The translations under genes were made by a program, and so were the position numbers. From contig NZ_VTFV01000006.1 of NCBI RefSeq assembly GCF_009192745.1, positions 1 through 64,000 of the forward strand: 64,000 bases of DNA, written 5' to 3'. Shown piece by piece: positions 7,221-16,182 of the stretch; within the stretch, counting starts at the first letter, position 1; the number at the start of each line of letters is the position of its first letter. The DNA comes from Arthrobacter citreus (GTDB lineage: Bacteria; Actinomycetota; Actinomycetes; Actinomycetales; Micrococcaceae). The notes beneath the pieces are model-generated. The model saw only the letters and a list, made by a program, of their open reading frames with translations, was not told where the DNA came from and searched no databases.

Positions 7221-10200
7221 ATGACGTCGGCAGGCTCGGTGCTCCAGAAGTTCACCCCCGCCACCCGGGACTGGTTCACGGGGGCATTCACCGAGCCGAC
7301 ACCTGCCCAGATAGGCGCCTGGGACGCCGTCTCGGAGGGTTCGAATGCCCTGGTCATCGCTCCCACCGGGTCGGGCAAGACCCTGGCCGCTTTCCTTTGG
7401 TCCCTGGACCGCTTTATTGCCGACGCCGCCAACTCTTCCAGGCAGGATCCTGAACCCGCGGCTGCCTCCGGACGCGGGCGTTCGCGGGTGCCAAAGCGCA
7501 AGACGAAAGTCCTCTACATCTCCCCGCTGAAGGCATTGGGCGTGGATGTGGAGCGGAACCTGCGCGCTCCGCTGATCGGCATCACGCAGACGGCCAAACG
7601 CCTGGGCCTGCCGGCGCCGTCCACTACGGTGGGGGTGCGCTCCGGTGACACTCCGCAGAATGAACGCCGTGCCCTGCTGACCAGGCCGCCGGACATCCTG
7701 ATCACCACTCCGGAATCCCTGTTCCTTATGCTCACCTCGCAGGCCCGGGAAACCCTGTCCGAGGTGGACACCGTGATTGTGGATGAAGTCCACGCCGTGG
7801 CCGGCACCAAGCGCGGAGCCCATCTGGCGGTTTCGCTTGCCCGGCTGGACGCCATGCTGGACAAGCCCGTGCAGCGCATCGGACTTTCCGCCACGGTTGA
7901 ACCGCAGGAGACGGTGGCCCGGTTCCTGGGCGGCAACGCGCCAGTGCGGATTGTCTCTCCCCAGTCGCGGAAGAACTGGAACCTGACCGTCACCGTCCCG
8001 GTGGAGGACATGACGGACCTGGGACAGGCCCCGGCTGAGGACACTGTGGAGGGCGGGTTCGCTCCGCAGGCCAGCATCTGGCCGCATGTGGAGGAGAAGA
8101 TCGCGGATCTGATCGAGGCCAACCGCTCCACCATTGTCTTTGCCAACTCCCGGCGCCTCGCCGAGCGGCTCACTGCCCGGCTCAACGAAATCCACGCCTA
8201 CCGGCTCGAAGCGGCACAGGCTGCCACCGGGACGGACGGCGCCCCGGTCCCGGCCGTTCCCGCCGGCCGCGCCCCGGCGCAGCTGATGGCTCAGGCGGGA
8301 GTCTCAATCCGCGCACGTCAGGAGGACATCGCCGTCGACGACGACGCTCCCGTCCTGGCGCGCGCCCACCATGGTTCAGTGTCCAAGGACCAGCGGGCCA
8401 TGATCGAGGATGACCTGAAGTCCGGGCGGCTTCGGTGCGTCGTGGCGACCAGTTCCCTTGAGCTGGGCATCGACATGGGCGCCGTGGACCTGGTGGTCCA
8501 GGTGGAATCGCCGCCGTCCGTGGCCAGCGGACTGCAGCGCGTGGGCCGTGCCGGGCACCAGGTCGGTGAAATTTCCCAGGGCGTCATGTTCCCCAAGCAC
8601 CGCGGCGACCTGCTGAACTCCGCCGTCACGGTGGAACGGATGCTCGCCGGGCAAATTGAACCGCTCTTTATCCCGGCCAATCCGCTGGACATCCTGGCCC
8701 AGCAGACCGTGGCAGCTGCCGCACTGGGGAGCATCGATGTGGAGGAGTGGTTCGACGTCGTGCGCAGCTCCGCGCCGTTCGCCGGGCTGCCGCGCTCCGC
8801 TTTTGAAGCCACCCTGGACCTGCTCTCCGGCCGCTACCCGTCCGATGAGTTCGCGGAGCTGCGGCCGCGCATCATCTGGGACCGGAACGAGAACACGATT
8901 ACCGGACGCCCCGGTGCGCAGCGCCTTGCCGTGACCTCCGGCGGCACCATTCCGGACCGCGGCCTGTTCGGGGTGTACCTGGTGGGTGATTCAGAGGGCA
9001 AGAACAGCCGCCGGGTCGGGGAACTCGACGAGGAGATGGTCTACGAATCCCGGGTGGGGGACATTTTCGCGCTCGGTGCCACCAGCTGGCGGATCGAGGA
9101 CATCACCCACGACCGGGTCCTGGTCTCCCCCGCCTTCGGGCAGCCGGGAAAGCTCCCCTTCTGGCGCGGTGATTCCCAGGGCCGTCCGGTTGAATTGGGC
9201 CGCGCACTGGGCAAGTTCGTCCGCGAAATGTCAGGCACGGGCGAGACGGAAGCGCGGGAGCGGCTCGCCGCCGTCGGGCTGGATGAGTGGGCGTCGGGGA
9301 ACCTGATGGCATACCTGCGCGAGCAGCAGCAGGCCACCGAGGTGGTGCCCAGCGACAGAACCCTGGTGATCGAACGGTTCCACGATGAACTGGGCGACTG
9401 GCGGGTAGTCCTGCACAGCCCATTCGGCATGCCGGTCCACGCTCCGTGGGCGCTGGCGGTCGGTGCCCGGCTGCAGCAGCGCTACGGCCTGGACGGCTCC
9501 GCGATGGCGTCCGACGACGGCATTGTGCTGCGGGTGCCGCTGATGGAAGACGAACCGCCCGGAGCGGAGCTGTTCCTGTTCGAACCGGACGAACTCGAGA
9601 CGATCGTCACCGCTGAGGTGGGCGGTTCGGCGCTGTTCGCCTCCCGGTTCCGTGAGTGCGCGGCCCGGGCCCTGCTGCTGCCGCGGCAAAACCCTGCCAA
9701 GCGCACCCCTCTCTGGCAGCAGCGCCAGCGCTCCGCCCAGCTGCTGGACGTGGCCCGCAAGTTCCCCACGTTCCCCATCGTGCTGGAAACAGTGCGGGAA
9801 TGCCTGCAGGACGTCTACGATCTTCCGGCACTCAAGGACCTTGCCGCCGCCGTCGAGCGCCGCGAGATCCGCCTCGTGGAAACCACCACGCCGCAGCCGT
9901 CTCCGTTCGCCCGGTCACTGCTTTTTGGCTACGTGGGAGCGTTCCTCTACGAGGGCGATTCCCCGCTGGCAGAGCGCCGCGCGGCTGCCCTGTCCCTGGA
10001 CCCGACGCTGCTGAATGAGCTGCTGGGCCGGGCCGAGCTGCGCGAGCTGCTGGACGCCAGGATCATCGCGCAGACCGAAGCCGAGCTTCAGCGCCTGGCA
10101 CCGGATCGGCGGGCCCGCGGGCTGGAAGGGGTCGCTGACCTGCTGCGCCTGCTGGGGCCGCTGACTGCCGCGGAGGTTGCTGCCCGGCTGGAGCCGGTTA

Positions 10201-12071
10201 CCCCTCCGACCGGCACCGAGCCGGGTTCCGATACCGCCGAGCACGCGACGGAAGCCGACGCCGAGCAGCTGCTGCGTGAACTGGTGCGGGCAAACCGTGC
10301 CCTGCAGGCCGGAATCGCCGGAACCCAGCGTTATGCCGCGATCGAGGACGCTGCTCGGCTGCGTGATGCCCTTGGCGTTCCGCTGCCCATGGGTGTGCCG
10401 CTGGCGTTCATCGAACCGGTCCCCGATCCGCTTGGCGACCTGGTGGGACGCTATGCCCGCACCCACGGTCCCTTCACGGCAGCGGAGGCGGCCGCCCGGC
10501 TGGGACTCGGCGTCGCCGTCGTCACCACCACCCTGCAGCGGCTGGCAGGTGAGGGCCGGGTTGCCGAGGGCGAGTTCCGCCCCACGGAGGCGCAGGTGCT
10601 GGATGCGGCGTCGGGCGTGGATGAGTCCCCTGCGGCAGTCATCACGATGCCCGGCGTTCCGGCCGGCTCGGAGTGGTGCGACGCGGAGGTGCTGCGTCGC
10701 CTGCGGCGCCGGTCCCTGGCGGCGCTGCGCTCCGACGTCGAGCCCGTGGATCCGCCCACCTATGCACGTTTCCTGCCGGTGTGGCAGAACGTGGGGTCCT
10801 CGCTGCGGGGGCTCGACGGCGTCGCTACGGTGATCGACCAGCTCTCCGGCGTGCCAATCCCGGCATCCGCCTGGGAGCCGCTGATCCTCGGAACGCGGGT
10901 GCGGGACTATGCGCCGGCCATGCTGGACGAGCTCACCGCGACCGGTGAAGTTATCTGGTCCGGCACCGGGTCGCTGCCGGGGAATGACGGCTGGATTTCG
11001 CTGCATCTTGCGGAGAATGCAGCGCTGACCCTAAACCCCGACCCGGACTTTGTACCGTCGGAGCTGCAGTCCCGCCTGCTGGACCTGCTGTCCGGTTCCG
11101 GTGCGTACTTTTTCCGGCAGCTCGCCGAGGCAGTGAACAGTGCACCGCTCCAGGACGGGAGCGCGCTCCTTCCCGATTCGGAGATCATCACTGCCCTGTG
11201 GGAGCTCGTGTGGGCGGGCAGGATCACCAATGACACCTTCACGCCGGTGCGGTCCCTGCTCTCCGGCGGAAAGACCGCCCACAAGCAGCGTGCCTCGACG
11301 CCCCGGGCACGCACCGCCCGGCTGGGGCGGATGGGACGCGGTTCGCTGAGCAGTTCTTCGCTGAGGCTTGCCGGTGGGCAGGATCTTCCGGCTCGTGGTC
11401 CGCAGCCGCTGGTCGCCGGGCGCTGGAGCCTGCTGCCTGCGGTGGAAACTGACACCACTGTCCACGCCCACGCCACGGCTGAGCTGCTGATGGACCGCTA
11501 CGGTGTGGTGACGCGTGGGTCCGTGGCCAGCGAGGGTGTTCCCGGCGGGTTTGGCCTGCTGTACAAAGTGCTGGCCCGTCTGGAGGAGATGGGCCGCTGC
11601 CGCCGCGGTTACTTCATTGAGCAGCTGGGTGCGGCCCAGTTCGCGGTTCCAGCGACCGTTGACCGGCTGCGCTCGTTCTCACGGGAGAACCAACTCGCCG
11701 TTCCCGCTCCCGAGGCGGTGGCGCTTGCCGCAACGGATCCGGCGAACCCGTACGGTGCGGCCCTGCCCTGGCCGGCGTCCGACGGCGGCCACCGCCCCGG
11801 CCGCAAAGCGGGGGCTTTGGTGGTGATGGTCGACGGGGAGTTGGTGCTGTACGTGGAGCGCGGCGGCAAGACCCTGCTGACCTACACGGACGACCCCGAG
11901 ATCCTGCTGCTTGCCGGGGCCGCACTGGTGGGAATTATCCGCCGTGGTGCCGCCGAGAAGATGGCGGTGGAGAAGGCCAACGGTGTCGACGTGCTGGACA
12001 CTCCGGTGGCCACGGCTCTGCTGGCTGCCGGGTTCTATTCGACGCCGAAGGGGCTGCGCTACCGTGTTTGA
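7221..12071 (+). CDS. lhr: Lhr-type large ATP-dependent helicase
   Basis: A 1616-residue superfamily 2 helicase. Walker A APTGSGKT (about 47-54), DEVH box VDEVHAVAGTKRG (about 185), SATV motif III (about 220), TSSLELGIDMG (motif V) and QRVGRAGH (motif VI, about 440) are all intact, and the length and order match actinobacterial Lhr. The C-terminal roughly 750 residues are the Lhr-specific tail, with winged-helix-like repeats. Lhr is a 3'-to-5' ssDNA translocase implicated in DNA repair. The ATG at 7221 starts close to the core domain; GTG at 7182 is an alternative. It is followed by nei after 26 bp. Confidence 0.93.
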   Translation: MTSAGSVLQKFTPATRDWFTGAFTEPTPAQIGAWDAVSEGSNALVIAPTGSGKTLAAFLWSLDRFIADAANSSRQDPEPAAASGRGRSRVPKRKTKVLYISPLKALGVDVERNLRAPLIGITQTAKRLGLPAPSTTVGVRSGDTPQNERRALLTRPPDILITTPESLFLMLTSQARETLSEVDTVIVDEVHAVAGTKRGAHLAVSLARLDAMLDKPVQRIGLSATVEPQETVARFLGGNAPVRIVSPQSRKNWNLTVTVPVEDMTDLGQAPAEDTVEGGFAPQASIWPHVEEKIADLIEANRSTIVFANSRRLAERLTARLNEIHAYRLEAAQAATGTDGAPVPAVPAGRAPAQLMAQAGVSIRARQEDIAVDDDAPVLARAHHGSVSKDQRAMIEDDLKSGRLRCVVATSSLELGIDMGAVDLVVQVESPPSVASGLQRVGRAGHQVGEISQGVMFPKHRGDLLNSAVTVERMLAGQIEPLFIPANPLDILAQQTVAAAALGSIDVEEWFDVVRSSAPFAGLPRSAFEATLDLLSGRYPSDEFAELRPRIIWDRNENTITGRPGAQRLAVTSGGTIPDRGLFGVYLVGDSEGKNSRRVGELDEEMVYESRVGDIFALGATSWRIEDITHDRVLVSPAFGQPGKLPFWRGDSQGRPVELGRALGKFVREMSGTGETEARERLAAVGLDEWASGNLMAYLREQQQATEVVPSDRTLVIERFHDELGDWRVVLHSPFGMPVHAPWALAVGARLQQRYGLDGSAMASDDGIVLRVPLMEDEPPGAELFLFEPDELETIVTAEVGGSALFASRFRECAARALLLPRQNPAKRTPLWQQRQRSAQLLDVARKFPTFPIVLETVRECLQDVYDLPALKDLAAAVERREIRLVETTTPQPSPFARSLLFGYVGAFLYEGDSPLAERRAAALSLDPTLLNELLGRAELRELLDARIIAQTEAELQRLAPDRRARGLEGVADLLRLLGPLTAAEVAARLEPVTPPTGTEPGSDTAEHATEADAEQLLRELVRANRALQAGIAGTQRYAAIEDAARLRDALGVPLPMGVPLAFIEPVPDPLGDLVGRYARTHGPFTAAEAAARLGLGVAVVTTTLQRLAGEGRVAEGEFRPTEAQVLDAASGVDESPAAVITMPGVPAGSEWCDAEVLRRLRRRSLAALRSDVEPVDPPTYARFLPVWQNVGSSLRGLDGVATVIDQLSGVPIPASAWEPLILGTRVRDYAPAMLDELTATGEVIWSGTGSLPGNDGWISLHLAENAALTLNPDPDFVPSELQSRLLDLLSGSGAYFFRQLAEAVNSAPLQDGSALLPDSEIITALWELVWAGRITNDTFTPVRSLLSGGKTAHKQRASTPRARTARLGRMGRGSLSSSSLRLAGGQDLPARGPQPLVAGRWSLLPAVETDTTVHAHATAELLMDRYGVVTRGSVASEGVPGGFGLLYKVLARLEEMGRCRRGYFIEQLGAAQFAVPATVDRLRSFSRENQLAVPAPEAVALAATDPANPYGAALPWPASDGGHRPGRKAGALVVMVDGELVLYVERGGKTLLTYTDDPEILLLAGAALVGIIRRGAAEKMAVEKANGVDVLDTPVATALLAAGFYSTPKGLRYRV

Positions 12072-12097
12072 GGTTTGTGCCGGGCCGGAGGTGTGCA

Positions 12098-12904
12098 GTG
12101 CCTGAGGGGGATACCGTCTGGCGTGCTGCCCGCGGACTTCACGCTGCGCTGGCCGGCGCTGAACTGACGCGGACCGATTTCCGGGTGCCCCGGTTTGCCA
12201 CTGCCGATCTCAGCGGACGAACGGTTGAAGAGGTGGTTTCCCGGGGAAAACACTTGCTGATCCGGGTTTCTCCGGGCCCCGGTGAGACTGAAGGCTGGAG
12301 CATCCACTCGCATTTGAAGATGGAAGGGCTGTGGCATGTCTACGGCCGCGGCGAGCGCTGGCGCCGTCCGGCGTTCAAGGCACGGGCCGTGCTTGAGACG
12401 TCGCAGAAACAGGCAGTGGGGTTCGAGCTGGGGATCCTTCGTGTCTTCCCCCGCAGCGGCGAAGAGGAAGCGGTTGGGTACCTCGGCCCTGATCTGCTGG
12501 GTCCGGACTGGGATGCTGCGGAGGCTCTTCGCCGGTTGGGCTCGGTGCCGGACCGTCCAGTTGGGCTGGCGCTGCTCGACCAGCGGAACCTGGCAGGAAT
12601 CGGCAACGTCTACCGCTGTGAATTGTGTTTCCTCGTCGGTGTCCATCCGCTCACTCCTGTGGGGGAGGTTCCGGATCTGGAACGGCTCGTCGCTCTGTCG
12701 AAGCGGTTGCTCGAAGCCAACAAGACCCGGTCCCGGCGTATCACCACAGGTTTGGCCGGACGGGATCCCCTCTGGGTCTATAACCGGGAGAAGCGCGGCT
12801 GCCTGCGCTGCGGAACCAAAGTGGTTCACGAGCTTGTCGGGGATACCGAGCTGGAACTGCGGGACCTGTACTACTGTCCCCACTGCCAGCCACCCATGGG
12901 CTGA
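12098..12904 (+). CDS. nei: Endonuclease VIII-type DNA glycosylase (Fpg/Nei family)
   Basis: A 268-residue bifunctional DNA glycosylase/AP lyase for oxidised pyrimidines. The start must be GTG at 12098, because the second residue then becomes the catalytic N-terminal proline (P-E-G-D-T) after Met removal; GGAGGTG at 12087 supports it. The H2TH region has NLAGIGNVYRCE, and the zinc finger is CLRC...YYCPHC near the C-terminus. It lies 26 bp after lhr, an arrangement also known in Mycobacterium (Rv3296 lhr, Rv3297 nei), suggesting a shared repair role. Confidence 0.92.
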   Translation: MPEGDTVWRAARGLHAALAGAELTRTDFRVPRFATADLSGRTVEEVVSRGKHLLIRVSPGPGETEGWSIHSHLKMEGLWHVYGRGERWRRPAFKARAVLETSQKQAVGFELGILRVFPRSGEEEAVGYLGPDLLGPDWDAAEALRRLGSVPDRPVGLALLDQRNLAGIGNVYRCELCFLVGVHPLTPVGEVPDLERLVALSKRLLEANKTRSRRITTGLAGRDPLWVYNREKRGCLRCGTKVVHELVGDTELELRDLYYCPHCQPPMG

Positions 12905-13465
12905 ACTGGATTTGATGCCGCCAGTGCTGGCGGGCCCGGCGGGCGCTGTGGTCGGCGGGCCGGCGCGGTGGCTGGCCCGGCGGGCTGGTGCCCCGTATTG
13001 CCGGCCCCCACCAGCCGGTTCAGCTGGGCCAGGCTGGGTGGCCGGGCGCCGTGGCTGGTCGTCGGGCCGGGCGGGGTGGGGGGGTCTGGAGGGCCGGCGC
13101 CGTGGCTGGGTGGCGCTGTGACCGCGGTCTGACCGAGGTGCAGGTGGCGTTCCCCTGGATGGTCTCCCGCCCGTCGGTTGCGTCCGGCGGGCCGGCGCGG
13201 TGCTGCCAGCGCTGCCCGGCTGGCAGCCCGGTGGGCCGGCGCGGTGTGGGGCTCGCGCCCAGCTGAGCTTTGGCGGCGCCCGACTGGCGTGGGCTGAGCC
13301 CGACAGAGAGCGTTGCTACGGGCGGGTCGCGTATTTCCCCGTGCTCATTCCACTCATCTCATGACTGTTCCTCCCCATAGCCGGAGACGCCCGCCCGCCG
13401 CGGAGGTTGTCCACACGTGAGTTGTTTTCACTTCGTTGCTGGTCATTTAGCGGAAAGCTAGTCCC
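12905..13465. repeat. Gene-free interval with degenerate GC-rich repeats
   Basis: No convincing gene is present. The interval is extremely G+C-rich and made of diverged copies of a unit close to GGGCCGGCGCGGTGGCTGG, seen at about 12953-12975, 13040-13058, 13091-13109, 13185-13205 and 13233-13246. The last 150 bp lose the repeat pattern and lead into the HNH gene. Short open frames inside it are compositional artefacts. Confidence 0.65.
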
Positions 13466-14950
13466 ATGAGACGCGGCAGCAGCAGAAAACCGGAGGACGA
13501 ACCCGGCGTCCCGTCCGCCCCAGAGTCCTTGGCGTTTATGGATGCCTTCACCGTCGCCGAGACCGCAGACGATGCGCCGCGGCGGGCCAACGCTCGGCCC
13601 GATGTCGGGACGGCTACTGGATCCCTCCCGGCGCCGGGCTTCCGAGGCCGTGTTGAACTGGCCCAGGCAGATGCCATGTCCGCTGCAGACACCGTTCGGG
13701 TCCTGAAGCAGCTGGCTGCGCTTATCGCCTGGGCTCAAGCTCAGCAGGCGCTTGTGATCCATCGGATCGAAACTGGTCTCCGCCGCGACATTGAGCAGAG
13801 CCTTGGGCCAGTGGCGGGGTCAGTTGCCCTGTCCGCTGCGGCTGCGGAGGTTGGTGCTGCCCTCAACGTTCCCCACATGAGTGCCTTGGCTCTGGTAAGC
13901 GAAGCGACCACCCTCTGTACTGTCAACCGGTCCACCCACGCCCAACTCTCTCAGGGAGCCATTAGTTACCGGCACGCGCAGCGGATCATGGAAGAGGTGC
14001 AGTCCGTGCCGGCAGACCACGCTCCCCGCTTCGAGTTCGAACTCATCCAGCTGGCCCAAGGACGCACCTGCGCACAGTTCACAGCGAGGGCACGCAGGCT
14101 TCGGGAGTCACGCTGGCCAGAGACCATAAGCGTGCGCCACCGGCAGGCGCTCGAACTGAGGCGCGTGAGCCTGGACCCTAAGCCCGACGGCATGGCCGAG
14201 CTTTCAGCTCTAGTCGCTGCTGAGAAAGGCCAGGCGATTTACAACTCCCTGACAGCCTCCGCACGTGCTGCGCGTTCGGCAGGGGACGTTCGGACGCTGG
14301 ACCAGCTCCGAACCGATGTGTTCACCTCCTTGATGCTCCCCGACCCGTCGTCTCCGGTTCTGCCGTTATCCCCCGGAGCCCAATCTCCCGCACCTTCCTG
14401 CGAAGATCTCACGGGAGTGCGGGCGGAGATCATGGTGCTCATCGATGCCGACACCATTCTTGGGGTAAACGACAAACCGGCGGAGTTGAACGGATATGGG
14501 CCAATCAGCGCGGACGCTGCACGCAGACTCGCACGCCAGGCGCTGCATTGGACAGGACTTGTGAGAGACAGCTCGTCCGGAGAGATCCTTGCTGTAGGCC
14601 GGCGTCGGAAGGTGCCCGCTGGGTTGAAACGCTGGCTGCAGGCCAGGGATGGAACGTGCAGATTTCCAGGGTGCCGGGTTAGTGCTTTCCGGACAGAAAT
14701 CGACCACACCGTCCCTTGGAGCCGTGGCGGAGCCACCGAGCACGGCAATCTTGAAAACCTGTGCCCCAAACACCACCGGCTGAAGTCTCTTGGGTTATGG
14801 AAAGCACGCCAGCCCCGCCCAGGAAAGATGGAGTGGGTGTCTCCACTGGGGTCCAGGTACAGCACCGCGCCCCAGCTGCACTATGCCGCCTTCCCCCGAG
14901 TCGCCTCGTCCCGGTCCCCTTCAGAAGACGCCGAGCCGCCGCCGTTTTAG
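13466..14950 (+). CDS. DUF222 / HNH endonuclease (13E12 repeat family)
   Basis: A 494-residue protein. Residues about 60-350 form the helical DUF222 (13E12) region, including SHAQLSQGAISYRHAQRIMEE-like helices. Residues about 390-460 form an HNH nuclease: RDGTCRFPGCRVSAFRTEIDH, then WSRGGATEHGNLENLCPKHHRLK, with the Cys pairs and the D-H...N...H residues present. The family is abundant and variable in number in actinobacteria; its biological role is not established. It is flanked by repeat tracts on both sides, consistent with a recombining locus. ATG at 13466 follows a weak CGGAAAG site. Confidence 0.88.
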   Translation: MRRGSSRKPEDEPGVPSAPESLAFMDAFTVAETADDAPRRANARPDVGTATGSLPAPGFRGRVELAQADAMSAADTVRVLKQLAALIAWAQAQQALVIHRIETGLRRDIEQSLGPVAGSVALSAAAAEVGAALNVPHMSALALVSEATTLCTVNRSTHAQLSQGAISYRHAQRIMEEVQSVPADHAPRFEFELIQLAQGRTCAQFTARARRLRESRWPETISVRHRQALELRRVSLDPKPDGMAELSALVAAEKGQAIYNSLTASARAARSAGDVRTLDQLRTDVFTSLMLPDPSSPVLPLSPGAQSPAPSCEDLTGVRAEIMVLIDADTILGVNDKPAELNGYGPISADAARRLARQALHWTGLVRDSSSGEILAVGRRRKVPAGLKRWLQARDGTCRFPGCRVSAFRTEIDHTVPWSRGGATEHGNLENLCPKHHRLKSLGLWKARQPRPGKMEWVSPLGSRYSTAPQLHYAAFPRVASSRSPSEDAEPPPF

Positions 14951-14979
14951 CCGCGAGGTCGTCGGTCGTCGGTCGATTG

Positions 14980-15240
14980 GCACGTTAGCTGACGAGACGG
15001 TCCGCCGGTGAGGCTGTCTGTCGGTCGGCCGGTTGGCCGGTTGGCCGGTTGGCACGTGAGCCGGTCCGCCGGTGAGGCCGTATCCGTCGGTCGGCCGGTT
15101 GGCCGGTTGGCACGTGAGCCGGTCCGCCGGTGAGGCCGTATCCGTCGGTCGGCCGGTTGGCCGGTTGGCCGGTTGGCACGTGAGCCGGTCCGCCGGTGAG
15201 GCTGTCTGTCGGTCGTCGGCCGGTTGGCTGACAAGTCCGC
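14980..15240. repeat. Nested tandem repeat array
   Basis: Four tandem units beginning GCACGT at 14980, 15052, 15110 and 15176, 72, 58 and 66 bp long, the last diverging after about 50 bp. Each contains GAGCCGGTCCGCCGGTGAGG-like sequence and then an inner run of the 8-bp unit GGCCGGTT repeated 3, 2, 3 and about 1 times. The differences in unit length are mostly multiples of 8 bp. It is a minisatellite with an embedded microsatellite and contains no gene. Confidence 0.85.
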
Positions 15241-15280
15241 CCATCGGTCCATCGGCGGGGGCCGCCGGGTCCTGGGTTCT

Positions 15281-15356
15281 AGGTATCGCAGGGTTCGAGG
15301 TATCGCAGGTTCGAGGGCTCACGGTCCGGCAGCCCTTGCATCGGTCCGGCAGCCCT
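15281..15356. repeat. Two short direct-repeat pairs
   Basis: AGGTATCGCAGG(G)TTCG occurs at 15281-15297 and 15298-15313, back to back. CGGTCCGGCAGCCCT occurs at 15322-15336 and 15342-15356. They continue the repeat-rich interval downstream of the HNH gene and end just before the lipoprotein stop. Confidence 0.7.
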
Positions 15357-15381
15357 AGGGTTCCTGGGACTCCCTGCCGGC

Positions 15382-15879
15382 TTACGGGGTCAGAGTGAGG
15401 GTGGCCTTCGCCTCGTGCGGCCCTCCACAGCGGGCAGTTCCACCAACGCGTTTCCAATCGAGTTCGGCTTCCTGGCTTGCCAGGACCTGGCCAGTCTCCG
15501 AGGATGCCCGGAGCTGAACAGTTTCGGGGATCTGCATCGATGTCGTGACCTTCCAGCCAGTCTCAAACTTCACAACCGATACGGCGTTCACGTTCACCAC
15601 CGGGCTCTCCTGCCCTGGAGTATCAGTGCCGCCACCGGAATAACAGGAACCGTCAAAGCAGACTTCCAACCGTTCGACAACTGCGGAACCGGGGCCGATG
15701 ACCTCAATCTCCAGCTCGTCAACCCAGCCGATTGCAGTACAGGCGTTCCCGCACCCGGTCAGCGGAACCACTATCGTGAACAGGCCTGCGGCAAGAACCC
15801 ACTTCGAGGCGGTACGAGTCCTGCTTCCAATGTGCCGAAGGTTGGCTCCATCCCCACTCCCCGCAGCATGACGACGCAT
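15382..15879 (-). CDS. Putative lipoprotein, unknown function
   Basis: A protein of about 165 residues from the ATG at 15879. The hydrophobic stretch KWVLAAGLFTIVVPLTGC near residues 26-44 ends in lipobox LTGC, so it is probably exported and lipid-anchored. The mature part has four cysteines and a strand-rich pattern, without a family I recognise. A basic stretch of about 25 residues before the signal is long, and in-frame starts further in are possible. It is isolated in the repeat-rich region, with duplicated DNA directly upstream. Confidence 0.6.
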   Translation of the reverse strand: MRRHAAGSGDGANLRHIGSRTRTASKWVLAAGLFTIVVPLTGCGNACTAIGWVDELEIEVIGPGSAVVERLEVCFDGSCYSGGGTDTPGQESPVVNVNAVSVVKFETGWKVTTSMQIPETVQLRASSETGQVLASQEAELDWKRVGGTARCGGPHEAKATLTLTP

Positions 15880-15896
15880 AGCCCGTCCCCGCCGGA

Positions 15897-16036
15897 CCTG
15901 CACTTCAACATTGGCTTCCTCCACCACGGCCACCTCCCCTTCGGCTTTGTTCCCGCGGGGCCTGCACTTCAACATTGATCCCACCACGCGGCCCCCTCCA
16001 CCATGGCCACCTCCCCTTCGGCTTTGTTCCCGCGGG
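15897..16036. repeat. Imperfect tandem duplication of about 65-75 bp
   Basis: Copy 1 (15897-15959) and copy 2 (15961-16036) both start CCTGCACTTCAACATTG and end CTTCGGCTTTGTTCCCGCGGG; copy 2 carries about 13 extra bases in the middle. It fills most of the interval between the lipoprotein start (15879) and the pseudouridine synthase (16183). No gene is seen in this interval. Confidence 0.8.
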
Positions 16037-16182
16037 TTCCATCCCCGCCCAAGCGAGTGACCCCCTCAGCCACGCCCCCGTTTGGGCCATCTGCGCGCCT
16101 GATCATGGACCAAAGATAATCCACCGGCCTAACGCACGGCCCTGAAAACGGGATTCAGGACCGCCGGTACCCTTGAAGGGTG

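Noticed and set aside
12988-13266. 92-codon frame in the GC-rich repeat interval
   Set aside because: Made of Gly/Arg/Ala/Pro from the repeat units; no start signal and no domain.
14980-15240. Possible CRISPR array
   Set aside because: Units are contiguous tandem repeats with no unique spacers and no cas gene nearby.
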